Part shown: positions 23,859 to 35,287 of the stretch, piece after piece
Position numbering within the stretch: the stretch's first letter is position 1
Layout: each line of letters opens with the position of its first letter
Assembly (NCBI GenBank): GCA_031308135.1
Contig: JAHLJT010003656.1
Location: 72,372,984-72,436,983, forward strand
Length of the DNA: 64,000 nt
Source: Acheta domesticus
Taxonomy: Eukaryota; Arthropoda; Insecta; Orthoptera; Gryllidae
Reading direction: 5' to 3'
Program-made: the position numbers and the translations under genes
Notes under the pieces: model-generated
The model's database searches: none
What the model was told of the DNA's origin: nothing
The model's input: only the letters and a program-made list of their open reading frames with translations

Positions 23859-24329
23859 CTCACTGAAATCCTCATGGAATTTCCTACGCTAGTTCGTTTC
23901 ATCACTTAAGTGCAATTCGTCAGATGCTGATTGCGTCGACCGCTTTTCTACACTTCTATTAAATTGTATTATTCTTTTTCGTTCTCCGTTTCGAACACCG
24001 TTGATTGTCATTGTTACGTGTTACCGCTGCCTCACCGCAGTCGCTGTCGTTGCAGAGGCTGCCTTCGACAGCTCTCGACCTCTGTTCCTGTTAACGGGCG
24101 CTGTGATTCGCTGTCAAGCCCAGGCGTCGCCAGTTGCGCTCTGGACGGTGGTTCAAGCTTCTGCGTATTAACGTTACTTGCCTCCGAACGTGTTTCAGGG
24201 GCAAAATAAAAAAAAACCATCCTTTTGAACTGAGCTGTTATTTATGTTTGTGGTGTTGAAGGATTGCTTATTTTAGAGACCGCCTTAAATGAACCGTTGA
24301 AACGTTGAAAAATGTAAATTTTCTCAGTT
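23859..24329. other. No gene seen
   Basis: A moderately GC-rich patch at 24020-24200 has no recognised coding or RNA feature. Confidence 0.5.
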
Positions 24330-24665
24330 CCGTCCGTCCGTCTGTCTGTCTCTGTCTGTCTCTGTCTCTCTGTCTCTGTCTGTCTCTCTGTCTCTGTCTC
24401 TGTCTGTCTCTGTCTCTGTCTCTCTGTCTGTCTCTGTCTGTCTCTGTCTGTCTGTCTGTCTCTGTCTGTCTGTCTGTCTCTGTCTGTCTCTGTCTGTCTG
24501 TCTGTCTCTGTCTGTCTGTCTGTCTCTGTCTGTCTGTCTGTCTCTGTCTGTCTGTCTCTGTCTGTCTGTCTGTCTCTGTCTGTCTGTCTCTGTCTGTCTG
24601 TGTCTGTGTCTGTCTCTGTCTGTCTGTGTCTGTCTCTGTCTGTCTGTCTGTCTGTGTCTGTCTGT
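24330..24665. repeat. (TCTG/TCTC)n microsatellite, ~335 bp
   Basis: A long compound tetranucleotide/hexanucleotide array starts 'cgtccgtccgtctgtctg' and changes to mixed tctgtc and tctctg words. The CCGTCCGTC start is the complement of the R1 seed, so it may be the remains of another R1-borne array. Confidence 0.95.
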
Positions 24666-24715
24666 TATTAAATATTAATTGAGATATTGTGTCACAAGTG
24701 AAACACTGTAAAACC

Positions 24716-24822
24716 CCATATATGTAATATAATGTATAATAATATATGTAAATATATATGTATATATATATTTATATATGTATAAAATATATATATGCAT
24801 ATATATTTGCATATAATGTAAT
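24716..24822. repeat. AT-dinucleotide-rich tract
   Basis: Mostly tatata/atatgt words over about 100 bp, imperfect, directly following the tetranucleotide array by about 50 bp. Confidence 0.85.
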
Positions 24823-24984
24823 TTTCATAAAAAATGTTGATGTTATTTTGGGTTTCCTGCATGTATATCTACATAAAAGTCATAAAATTAAAAGCTAAAA
24901 CTAGATTATTTAGAAATGTTTGCTTTGAGTAGACTTATACATTAATGAAGGCTGGATGAGAATAAGCGCCCGACCTCTTTGATC

Positions 24985-25099
24985 GTAGTTTTCGTTGGTT
25001 TCTCCGATCAACACTCTAAGATTGGCTAAGCAGTACCCTAACAATCGAGATGCGAACCATACGCGATATTATTTCTTCAACCTGTCCCCTCCTCTCCCC
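24985..25099 (+). mobile_element. SINE family A, copy 8 (fragment)
   Basis: 'ttggtttctccgatcaacac', 'gcagtaccctaacaa' and 'ctgtcccctcctctcccc' are the central body of family A. The head and 3' half are missing, and a (GGAC)n run follows directly. Confidence 0.65.
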
Positions 25100-25103
25100 A
25101 TAC

Positions 25104-25128
25104 AGACGGACGGACGGACGGACGGACA
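25104..25128. repeat. (ACGG)n short microsatellite
   Basis: Five to six ACGG units. Same tetranucleotide as the array at 452-849. Confidence 0.9.
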
Positions 25129-26335
25129 CACGTTTTGCCGTCATTTGGTTTTTCAGTATCAAAGATCCGCAAAACATTGATTCTGGCTACACCACGTGTT
25201 AGAAGATTTTTTTCTAAATTTAGCAACTGGATTTATCCACTATTTCGTTATAGTGGCCCTGCAATAGTTTTTCTGCCGAGGATTCTCAGTTTTTTCGCCT
25301 AGCATTACATAATTTTCTCTCCAGTGGGGAAGCGGTAGCAAGGAAATAAAATCGTATGGTTGTTGCTGGCTATCGCTCACACAGTTTTGGTTCTAGCGCG
25401 CTTAGAAATGACTTTTTCGTGTCGTGGCCATTCGGTAATATATTACCTGAAGAGATCATAAAAACATCACGCTGCTTTATTCGGGTCTCACTTAACCTTG
25501 CACTAACTTTCAGGCGTAAGTTCATTAATAACTTTATGAATTTTAATCGTTTCAAAAACATTCGTCTTTTTACCATATGGCGTCAGGATTTCTGTAGAAC
25601 AATAATTCGCTAAGTTTTTTCAAAAGTAGGAATGATAAATGATCTTCTTACATACGCTTTGAAAGCAGTGAGCTGTATCCTGGACGTCACTGTGATATTT
25701 TTTGTGAAGATAATGTACATTTCCAATAATGATCCAGTGGGAGAGATGAAGGTGTAATAGTTGAAGGAAGCGTAGTAAAAACACTAAGCTAAACAGGAAC
25801 GTGGATAGTTATGATTAATTATGCAGCAAAATAATAATTCGTAGGCTTTTACTAATGAATTATCTTTTGATGTATGAAAAAATAACATTTTGTTCTGAGA
25901 TTAAATTTTTTTGAAGAATGCAACTAAAATAATTTCTCTGTCTGAGATAACATATTTTCCTGAATTTTCTTCACATTAACTTAAATTTTTTAAAATTATT
26001 TTTCAGTACCCTGATACGAGTCATCAAGACACCAAGACCATCTGCCAGACAACGATGGGCTATTCAACTCAAATCAGTTAGTGACATTGCATGCCTCATT
26101 GGATCAGTACTTTTTTGCGTAACTGCACAATGGAAATATTTAAATTCTTAAAGCAGCGTACGCTATTATTTCATCAAACGCGTTTTATTTAATTCATTGT
26201 TATATTTAAAACGCATATATTAACACGTAGAAACTCCAAAATATTAAAACGTCAGTTTCTCCATTCAACACTAAATGATAACACCCACGAGGCCTTCGCA
26301 ATTTGTCTCCTCCCCGCCTCCTCTGGAGATTTAAC
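25129..26335. other. No gene seen
   Basis: AT-rich intronic sequence; a weak match to R1 flanking sequence ('ttatccactatttcgttata') lies near 25232-25251. Confidence 0.5.
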
Positions 26336-26640
26336 TGTTCATCGGGATTTATGCGCGCGAAGTGGCGCCCGGATCTTGTTTGCTGAGTGGGAACCGCGCA
26401 TGCGCAACAACTAGCTGGGAACCAATCAGGCGGTAGTCATAACATTTGCGAGCACGATTTGTGAACACGCCCGGTCGCGACGGCGTAGGCGGAGGCGGCT
26501 TCGCGCCTCCTGCGGCCGACAGCGAGTTATGGGAGTTGTCGCGTTGCGCGGGGGCCGCCGCCCCCCGCCCCCCCCCCGGTCGGCGCGGGGCGTCGGATTT
26601 ACGACGCGCGCACAAAAGACCTGCCCGTAAAATTGGGCGT
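26336..26640. promoter_or_regulatory. CpG-rich promoter-like block with NRF1 and CCAAT motifs
   Basis: About 300 bp are densely GC and CpG-rich inside an AT-rich intron. They contain a perfect palindromic NRF1-type site gcgcatgcgc (26396-26405) and a CCAAT box 'ccaatca' (26422-26428) 17 bp further on, followed by the CpG-dense stretch 26460-26620 with a C run near 26557-26577. This spacing is typical of TATA-less housekeeping promoters in animals. No downstream exon or known product can be assigned on either strand, and the long frames here are a by-product of base composition. A GC-rich transposon fragment is the main alternative. Confidence 0.45.
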
Positions 26641-26744
26641 TCAAAAGTTTTTCTTGTATTCATCACCGCGTTTAGACAAAAGTTGCCGACTTTCTGGCGC
26701 CTGTGGTTATTCATTGCACCCCTCTTTTCGGGGTTTGTTTGTTC

Positions 26745-27170
26745 GCTGTATTGGAGCAGGATTTTCGACTCTAGCTGCGTAGCTAGGTCGAGTTCAGCCG
26801 CTGTCTGGAAGAGAATTCTTCCGGCCGGCTGTTCTAGTCGGAAGTTTTCCGTGGTTTCTTTGATCAACACCCGGCGAATGTCGGAGCAGTGTCCTATAAA
26901 TTGGGCCGCGGACCGCCCGCGATCTTGCCTTCTTCTTTGTCCTATCTTCACCCTTTTATTATACACGCTTACACTTACATGTACTACAGACCGGTCGGGA
27001 GCCCCGGAGGCCCGGCTTTGTCAGTCCCGGCTCTGCCTCGCTGGTGGGAGATATCTGGTTGTAGGAAAACCTCGCAAGCTGACATACAAAGCCGACGCCG
27101 AATCTCACCATCCAGAGCGGAACTGCCACATTAGACATGGATTGCATTTACTCGACTAATGACCATAGCC
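26745..27170 (+). mobile_element. SINE family A, copy 9 (head missing)
   Basis: It starts at 'gagcaggattttcgactcta', just after where the tRNA-like head would end. It keeps 'tttgatcaacacccggcgaa', 'cggaccgcccgcgatcttgc' and the 3' GC block to 'ggtcggaaacac'. The head is absent and the CpG-rich block lies about 100 bp upstream. Confidence 0.8.
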
Positions 27171-29029
27171 GTTGGTCGGAAACACGAAAATATTCAATGA
27201 ATCTCTTTTGGAATATTTGAGAATCTGTGGTGTATTGTAGAAATAGTGAATGATGTGGTATTCATGCTGTTGAATTTATTCTTAGTGGTAGGTATGGTTG
27301 AAAAAAGGTCTATATTGGTTTCTATTCTATTTTTACGAAGATAAATTTATTTTGATGTTTTAAAAGGGCATGATAAATGAGTAGAATGAATCATTTCTGA
27401 AGTTAGCGAGGTAGGATATTTACCAAAGTAAACAAAATAAAATATAGAGAGCAATAAAAAATAATGACAGCAATACAGCAATAAGAACTGTTGTGGAAAT
27501 TAACAAGAAATATATGTAACGTGTAAGTTTCCTCTCGAATATAATAAAATGTGTTAGTGCTGTTGCAGATGAAGTGGGAAGATAGTATTTTTTATTGAAA
27601 ATGATCCTTTATAGAAAGCTAGGTTGCACTTCAGTTTCAGGCGTACTGAAAGAAAAAATTCAAATTTCAATAAAAATATGTGAAAAATATTTTTCTTGGG
27701 CAGGGAAAACACAGATTTACAGGTATCATTATTTACCTTAAAGGGTGTAAGGATCATTGTGAGCAGAGTGAACCGAGCTGTTGAGGATCGTGGATTGTTC
27801 GTTGGACTAGTACCCCGGCATTCGTCAGGAATTGGTGGAAAACCACCATGAAGGTACGGGACGTGGTGTAGTATTTACTGATACGTATTTAGAGTGTAAA
27901 CGGCCAGTTATAAAAGAAAAGAAGCAGATGGCAAAATGGAGGCAGTAGAAGTTAGTTAAAACATTTCCGCGGAAGCATGGAGAGCCGAGGCAAGAAATTA
28001 ATTACAGTCTGTTGCAAGACCGGGTTAAGCTATTTTTCAGAGAATTCTGGGAGGGCACTGTGATGCTCCCAGAAATAATTGGACGCAGCATTAATTACTT
28101 GACAATTGCTAATTTCAGTAAAACTTCGTCTTCACAATTTTTCATTTTTATGGCTAAATAAAGTGATAGTTTTAAATGCTTTTATTGATATTTGTTTCAC
28201 TCTGTACATTTGTGTTTAATTGGATACCGAAGACAACAAAAACTGAAAGTGCTACGCAGTGGCACAGTTAAAATTCATGATGTTCTTGGAGTCTGACCGA
28301 TCGTAGTGTTTTAGATAATATGGGAGCAACAGACGAGGAGCTAGTGGAGACAATTATTATTTTTTACTATCACATATGACGTAAATGTATCAAATTATTT
28401 TATGCACGAAAATATTATCGAATGTATAGTATAATAAAGCACATTGTAATAAATACGAACATTGCCCTAAATAAATCAATGATAGATCATTTTTGTAATG
28501 GAAGCGATATTTTCATTTCGTTCATAATTAATGGCCTAAACTTAACACGTAGTATAAGTTGAGTGGTTTATCTCACCACCAATGCACACAGATATATTTG
28601 CGTGCAATCGAATACTACGATAGGGGCTAAATTCAAATTGGTAAATAAGTTGGACATTCGTAAGTAAGTTTCGACACTGGAGTGTATCATGGAAGAAATA
28701 TATCCGTTTTGCCGAATAATCCAAGGTATATTCATCATTAATAAGAGCATATTTTTCGATTTTGCGTTAAATGAACAACGTAGGCTTAAAAAGATTGCTT
28801 TTATTATTTTTCTTCATTGATATAAACCTGACCATTTGTTATGCTGCCTTCACCCATTCTTCTGAGCTCTTACAGGCTGACGGTTAAAAACACCCTTTCA
28901 GATGCCACGACCTCGAAGTTGTTGAGAAATCGATAAACACACCTGCCTCTCACTGCTTCTCTAAAAGCGGTTTGCGGCGTTTTCAAATGACTGAATGATA
29001 ATTTGTTTTCTTGTATTCTTCTTCTTGCT
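27171..29029. other. No gene seen
   Basis: AT-rich intronic sequence; no ORF or repeat that I can delimit. Confidence 0.5.
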
Positions 29030-29527
29030 AAGTCAGCGAGAGTTCATCAGTAACAACGTTGCTTCTCACCACCTTTGTTCGGGAGGTTCTAAGGTTCGAG
29101 ACCCGTTGGTGGCCGATTTTCGACAATAGCAAGGTCGACTCCAGACGCTGACAGGAGGAGAATTCGAGCAGCCTGCTACTTTGACCAGTACCAGGTGTTT
29201 CTCCGATCAATATTGGCGATCGCCGAAGCTGTACCCCCACAAAGTGGTTCATAGACCGCGCGCGGTCTTTCCTTCCCTGACTCCTTCCCCTTGCATACGC
29301 ACACGCTTACATTTTCTAAACTAACTCACATGTGGGGAGACCATTCAGGGGAACTTAGAGCTTGTTCGGGCTGGGGAAGTGGAACTCTGGAAGAGATACC
29401 CGGGATTTGAAATTCTCTCTCGCCGACGTGTAAGCCTGAGCTGAACACTACGTTCCAGCAGAAGAGGAACATGCCGCCTTCCGCATAAAACATACATTTC
29501 ACTTACGGAACTAACAGCTACGCAGCC
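29030..29527 (+). mobile_element. SINE family A, copy 10 (diverged)
   Basis: Box B 'aaggttcgagacccg' (29090-29104) is followed by 'gtttctccgatcaatattgg', 'gaccgcgcgcggtctttcct' and 'gagcttgttcgggctgggg'. The head 5' of box B is poorly conserved. A 20-bp minisatellite begins about 35 bp after its 3' end. Confidence 0.75.
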
Positions 29528-29560
29528 GGGATTAGTGTTTATTCTTTGGTTCACTCATTC

Positions 29561-29700
29561 ATTCACTCTATTACTCATTGGCTCACTCTGTTACTCATTG
29601 ACTCACTCTGTTACTCATTGTCTCACTCTGTTACTCATTGTCTCACTCTGTTACTCATTGACTCACTCTGTTACTCATTGACCCACTCAGTTACTCACTC
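29561..29700. repeat. 20-bp minisatellite, 7 units
   Basis: Seven exact-register 20-bp units of consensus actcactctgttactcattg, differing mostly at the first base and in the first and last units. Less regular actc-rich sequence continues to about 29765. A Leu/Ser/His-rich frame through it is incidental. Confidence 0.95.
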
Positions 29701-29765
29701 TCTCTGTTACTCACTCACTCTCTTCCTCATTTTCACTCACCCTCTTACTCACTCATCACTCTTCT

Positions 29766-32664
29766 TGCTCTGGTGTTACATTCCATCCATGGGTTTTGCC
29801 CTAACTTCCCATAGTTGCAGTAGTGCCGGTGTCTGTGGAAGTGGTGAAATCTCTTATCTCCTTGTTAAGTTGCAGAAGATAAAAGGTACGTACATGTGGT
29901 GACAGATTCGTACAAACACCACTGTATGTGTATCTCATCTCCCTTTCTTGTGTTTTTTCATCTTGTGTTTAGATAGATGTCAATATTTTGTCCTAATAGA
30001 GTGTCTTAAGGGATCTCTAATGGTTTCAGCGAAAATTGACTGTTAATACAGGTGTCCGCGCAATCAAGTTTAGAAGGTTACGGGAGGTGACCTTTCGTCT
30101 ATATTTTCATTAAATTATTTGTGAACGGCCCTTAAAAATGAACACATTTTCTCACTATATCTCTTTCTCATTTTCTAGTAGCACCTGCCTCCTGTTGGCT
30201 AGCCTAAAACACATCCTTGACTAGGACTCGTTCTTTTACTCCAATCCCCTTTGCATCCTCATCGTAACCGAACTCGCAAGCAAGATATGAAAATGCAATT
30301 CACAATTTGTAGAAAGTTTAGAACAGGGTGGTTACACAAAGGAGTTAGCGGAATGGCCTTAAGACCAGTTTCGCATACATGATGTGCCATGTAAATCGTT
30401 CCCACAGAACAGAACAGGGGTCAGCAAATTTCACGAGAGTGCTGCGAAATAGAACAAACATGTAATTTCATAAATAAATATTTTTAAAATTAACAGTTAC
30501 CTCAAAAGAAATTAATCGATATGCGAAAATATACTTTTGTATTTAATATGGGAATGCGTTCTGTACTATCAAGTTGCTGAATCAACAGCACTTTCCATCG
30601 CTCAACATTTTATTTCATTACAGTTCATAACAGCTGCAGGAGACTGCTTAACAGAGGTACATCTACAAAATGTGGCTCACCGCTAGCTAGGTGGCTGCTT
30701 AAAAGGGGGTATATTGACACGTGTCTTATCAAAAAAATTAAACAACCAGTACCACCGAAAAATGACCGTCGATATACGTGATTCGAGGTGACCATTTTGT
30801 CCAGGTTTCACTTTACAGGAATCCATCGCATGCAAACGCTTACGAAGCTGTGAGACCGCATGTGAAGCTTCCTCTAGCTAAGAAGCTTTGTGGAAGCCGA
30901 ACACATATTAAATGTTTGCTCCGATCGGTTATTTTGGAGTCTCCTCTACAATATAGCAGACGAATGCAGTAACAGTTCCTTAAGTAAGCGTTCCACGACG
31001 AATTTTTCCTTCTTCTCCCTGCCCCTATTCTCTTTCTCAGAATTCGTACGTTTGACTGATTTCTCGGCCCTATTGAACTAGGAAAGACGTATTTATGAGG
31101 TTTGTGAGATTTTATGAAAAAATAAACATTTACTTATTCTCACAAAAACTATATATTTCCTTTGATAATGCAAGTGCAAAACACTTCAACAATTTGCTTC
31201 AATAGTTTTATAAGGACATTAAACAGACTCCCTCACAAGGAGCCTGGCTTATGTAGTATGGCAACTTCTATTCAAGCTTTTCTTGGAACAAGATTTTCAT
31301 TGAAGGAAAGCTTACTAGGAAAAATCTTTTTCTATCATACATTAATTATAAACTAATTTGTAAAGGAACTCTTGGCAGTGTCGCAACTCACGTGGAATTT
31401 TTGCAGAATCGAACGTTATGACTTGCTTCACAACTTTAGTTCATAATGTTCAAAACTTCAAACACAAAAAGGTGAAAATGTATATTTTCTGGATTTAACA
31501 CGAAAATATAGAATTTTTTCTTCTTTCTTATCGGCCAACCCAATTCATCGCAGTGGCTGAGGCCTGAATGTTCAAATCACAAGGGTGCAGTGGTAAAGCG
31601 CTTAAGCGCTTAAATTTAATGAATAGAAACTATTCAATGTACATTTTTATCTGACTACGTAAGTTAAAAAACTAAAAATATTGATGTTAATGTTACTGGC
31701 AGTAATACAAAAAAGAATTCTTAGTAGGTTCTTCAATTTTACTTTCCCCATTTCACTGAATGGACACAGTGAAATTTTTCTAATGCAAAGGTAATCGTCC
31801 ATAATTCAAATATTCAATTTACGTAAGCAAAATTCCGTTTATAAAATTCCATGCATTTAAGGCCATAGGTGTTCTCACATACGAGCTTGTATCTGAACCG
31901 GGGATTTGAAGTTTGCTCTAAACTTTGATCTAGCTTGGAGTGAGGCGTCAAAACACTCCGAATGAGAGGCGTTTTGAAAAACTACATCTGACAAAAAAGC
32001 AACGCAAAGGCTCGCAACGAGTGAGTGACCGGTTACGACGTCTTTCGATTCTATGCAGCCATCTGGGTGGCGTCGGTTTGCCTACTCTGGGTATGTAGGG
32101 CGCTGAATGGCATGGCATACAATATTTTGTATTAAACGTTGGTCATGAAGTTATCTTTTTCTAGGGCTCCTATACAACCGACAGCCGATTAAGTTTTACG
32201 TCTCGACGGGACGCTTAGTAGACAGTACACTAGATATAAACACTTGCAGGTTCCTCTGATCTGGAGTCAACAGAGGGCGGGGCCCTCCCCGACAATATCT
32301 ATTCCTCGCGCAACTTTTCTTGAACGGTGGATTGAAGAAATGCGGGTAGAGTTAGGGTATTAGTTACGAAATCAACCACGAGATCTTATGAAGCAATGCC
32401 AATCTCTGGAGAATCAGACACGTCATCGCAACTTTCTTTATAATTTGCGTTCTAACATTCTCAGGAGTTCGAGTTATCTCCTATGATGGATCTTCATCTG
32501 CTTCGGTCATTTCTTTAGATTTTTTTGAGAAAATCACCGACAGAAGTTCTCGTCTTCAACAGAAAATAGTTGCTATTTCGCGCCAGTGAAGTTGTATTTG
32601 GAATGTTGTCATCAGCTGCGAGCTTTTGTCTTAAACCGTTTATTGTACCAGAGAGGGGGAAGCA
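29766..32664. other. No gene seen
   Basis: AT-rich. Near 31585-31615 the words 'gcagtggtaaagcgc' and 'cttaagcgctta' give a weak tRNA-like or palindromic signal only. No coding feature is supported. Confidence 0.5.
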
Positions 32665-32815
32665 AGATCATCGTTCAAGAAAGGTTGCGAATTTAATACA
32701 TGACAGACAAGGAAAAACAACATTGGCCAAGGCGGGACTCGAACCTGCAACCGTTCGGACCGAAGCGTTAAGTCGGTATACGGACTTAGTCGCCTCAGCC
32801 ATCCAGGTCGGCATG
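32665..32815 (-). mobile_element. tRNA-derived SINE, family D (Leu/Ser-like head)
   Basis: On the minus strand 'gatggctgaggcgactaag' (box A) and 'gcaggttcgagtcccgcc' (box B) are separated by an extended region, as in class II tRNAs with a long variable arm. The 5' and 3' ends do not pair into a clean acceptor stem. The 3' side continues into 'caatgttgtttttccttgtc', so this is a SINE head rather than a tRNA gene. Confidence 0.55.
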
Positions 32816-33423
32816 CGGTTATTGAGCAGCTAATTTCTTTACTTACCTATTCTATCTGGTCTGCATTAATGGTGAGAAAAAAATAAGTATATTTTGCCTT
32901 CAAATGTAAAGTTTCGCAACAAAATTGTTCACGACCTGATTTTGATGTTTTGAACATTTTGTTTTGAACTCCGAGCGTTCTATTCCGCGAACGTCCCTGA
33001 TCAGTATCGCATTTGAGACCTTCCGCGTGACCTAGTGAGCTCTTGTCGCTGGCTCGAGAGCATCGATGCCGTTTGGCAGGAGTCAGCACTGCAATTGGGA
33101 TGCCCGCGGCGCAAGCACATTCTGGCTGCATATCACCAAGCAGTCTCTCTGTCTCGCTCGCTCTCCTTCCTGTCTCCCTGTTTCCATTTACGAAATCAGC
33201 ACGTTTCTCACGTAACGTCGCTTGCGAACATGGATCTGCAGTATCACAACCTCTCATTCGCATTGCAGCTGTACCTTCTTGGGACATTGTAACTCTATGC
33301 ATTCAGGAAACCATTAAAATTGGCTGGAGATGGAATAACGTGAATATGGAGTGCTGTAATTCAAATCGGTCTACGAAAGACGATTATTTTTCCTCGAATT
33401 TGTTTCTTTCGGATAGTAAATTA
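32816..33423. other. No gene seen
   Basis: Moderately GC-rich around 33040-33260, with overlapping frames on both strands; nothing recognised. Confidence 0.45.
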
Positions 33424-34311
33424 CAGTAATCCCTCGACATCCTCGAATTCGAGTTCCGAACATTCGCGATTAGAGAAATGCTACCGATTTCAACATTCGC
33501 GACTTCCACATTTGCGAGTGCGTCTTTTAGTAGTACTACCTTTTTTTAAGCGAACACATTTCATTTTTTATCAGCGTCATCTCGGAAACGAACTCGGCAG
33601 ACACCACAGCTCAAAGTATCACGTTCTGCAAATATGTCAGTGTTGGAATGCCCATTCACATTAATACATTCAACAACAGAATTTTAAAATAATTAATTTG
33701 ATTTGAGGTAAGGGTTTTGGCCATATCAACAGAAAAGCCATTCAGGATCTGGGTGTCTCTCATTGTAATAATTTCACTTTCGCTTCGGGAAATAATCAGC
33801 GAAGAAAACTTCGAACGTAGTTATGAAGTAACGGGAGCAAACCTGCGTCCTTCGTCAATGTCAAAACTGTTAAAGGCGGTCTAAAACTTCAACAAGCTCA
33901 GGTGGAAAGGGCATTACAACATGTTTAGAACATGAAAATAACTTGAAAATTTAAGAGAGAAATAGAAGCCGCAACTCTTCCATATTTGGGTATTAGAACA
34001 ACGAGGAGAGTGATGAAACAAAACAAAATTACCGAAACTTGTATCCAATCCCTTTCAACTTCGAAAACTTTCAATCATTGTTTTATTTCTTCTCTTTGGG
34101 ATGTTAATTGTTAATTCTGTTTATAGAAGGGCTCACTTAGTTCTTCTGCAGTTGTTTTTCATATATTTTTTATTTCTTTCTTTAAAAAGTTTTTCGATAT
34201 CGAGGAACTTAACCAACCTTTCTTCATTAAAAGATTGACTCAACATTCTCGGATTTGACATTTGCGATGCTTTTTGGAAACGTAACTCTCGCGAATATTG
34301 AGGGATTACTG
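33424..34311. mobile_element. pogo/Tigger-like TIR element (888 bp)
   Basis: The left end cagtaatccctcga and the right end complement cagtaatccctcaa are inverted repeats differing at one of 14 bases. Each is flanked by TA (33422-33423 and 34312-34313), the Tc1/mariner-superfamily target duplication. 'attcgcga' words recur inside both ends. The CAGTAATCCCTCG terminus is typical of pogo/Tigger elements. No intact transposase is present; the interior may be an internally deleted remnant. Confidence 0.75.
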
Positions 34312-35189
34312 TAATAATTTTGTTTATTTTTCTAATTTTTTGGTGCATATAGTATTAATTGCACATTAAATAAAAACAAAATTAATACATCCACTTTCAC
34401 ACCCATAATATTTTCACACTCATAATAAACATATTGTATTTGAGGACCCACATGACATTTCCAGGGACGACACAGGGTATTTCATAGAAGTGCTGAAATA
34501 ATGTCAACTTTTTCAACATGTCATTGTTTCTTGAATTCTGAGTACTTTTTGAGTTTTTCACTATTAACTTTATAGATTGGTAGTACTTGGGATAGCAATA
34601 TCAATTAGCGCGATCTCCCTCTCTCTCTAGTTAATCACAACCAAATTTGATGTGTTGTGCGGTACTGTCCGATCTGTTAAACTAGACCTATCTCAATACA
34701 TATGTCACTCATCGTTCTGCAACACACTAATAGGTTGGTACTTACAATGTGGCACCTTATCGTCAGTGTGAAAGTTCAAATTTCTCAGCCAATGTTTGAT
34801 GTACAATTTTGACAACTTGCCATTGTTTAAATTCAGTACCAGATAAATTCGTGCATCCCGATGTAATATGTTGGACTGATACTATCGTACTGCAACCGAG
34901 TCGACTGTACTCATTTTGCATACTTCCATCTTTATGAATTATCTCCAAATATCTTCATGTCGGGATAACTTTGTCCTGAATGGTCCAAATTACACATTTA
35001 GTTCCTGGGAAGATCTGTCGTGACGTGAGCCAGACGTTTCATGATTTCATGTTGATATGCGCGTGACTCGACTCATACGAATGCCATCCATGAATAGATT
35101 TTACCAATCCTGAATCCAGCTTATGACGATCACTGCACGTAAAGTCAACAACCTCTTGTCATGACAACTATAATGATGTAAATGCAATT
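34312..35189. other. No gene seen
   Basis: AT-rich intronic sequence. Confidence 0.5.
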
Positions 35190-35249
35190 ATTATTATATG
35201 CAATTATTATTATTATATGCAAATATTATTATTATTATTATTATATGCA

Positions 35250-35285
<36 letters not shown>

Positions 35286-35287
35286 GA
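35190..35287. repeat. (ATT)n microsatellite, interrupted
   Basis: Four ATT arrays of increasing length are separated by 'atatgcaa' interruptions, giving a stepped pattern that suggests duplication of array plus spacer. No retroelement end is seen on either side. Confidence 0.93.

Noticed and set aside
24305..24682. Cys/Leu/Ser-rich 125-codon frame
   Set aside because: It lies entirely in the TCTG/TCTC microsatellite.
26349..27159. Long overlapping frames (205 and 237 codons) on opposite strands
   Set aside because: One half is the GC-rich block, which lacks stops by composition; the other half is SINE family A. No known protein resemblance.
32720..32812. Functional Leu or Ser tRNA gene on the minus strand
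   Set aside because: Good A and B boxes, but the acceptor arms do not pair and sequence continues as a SINE body.
35190..35287. Another R4/Dong insertion site
   Set aside because: The (ATT)n array has no retroelement 3' end attached on either side.
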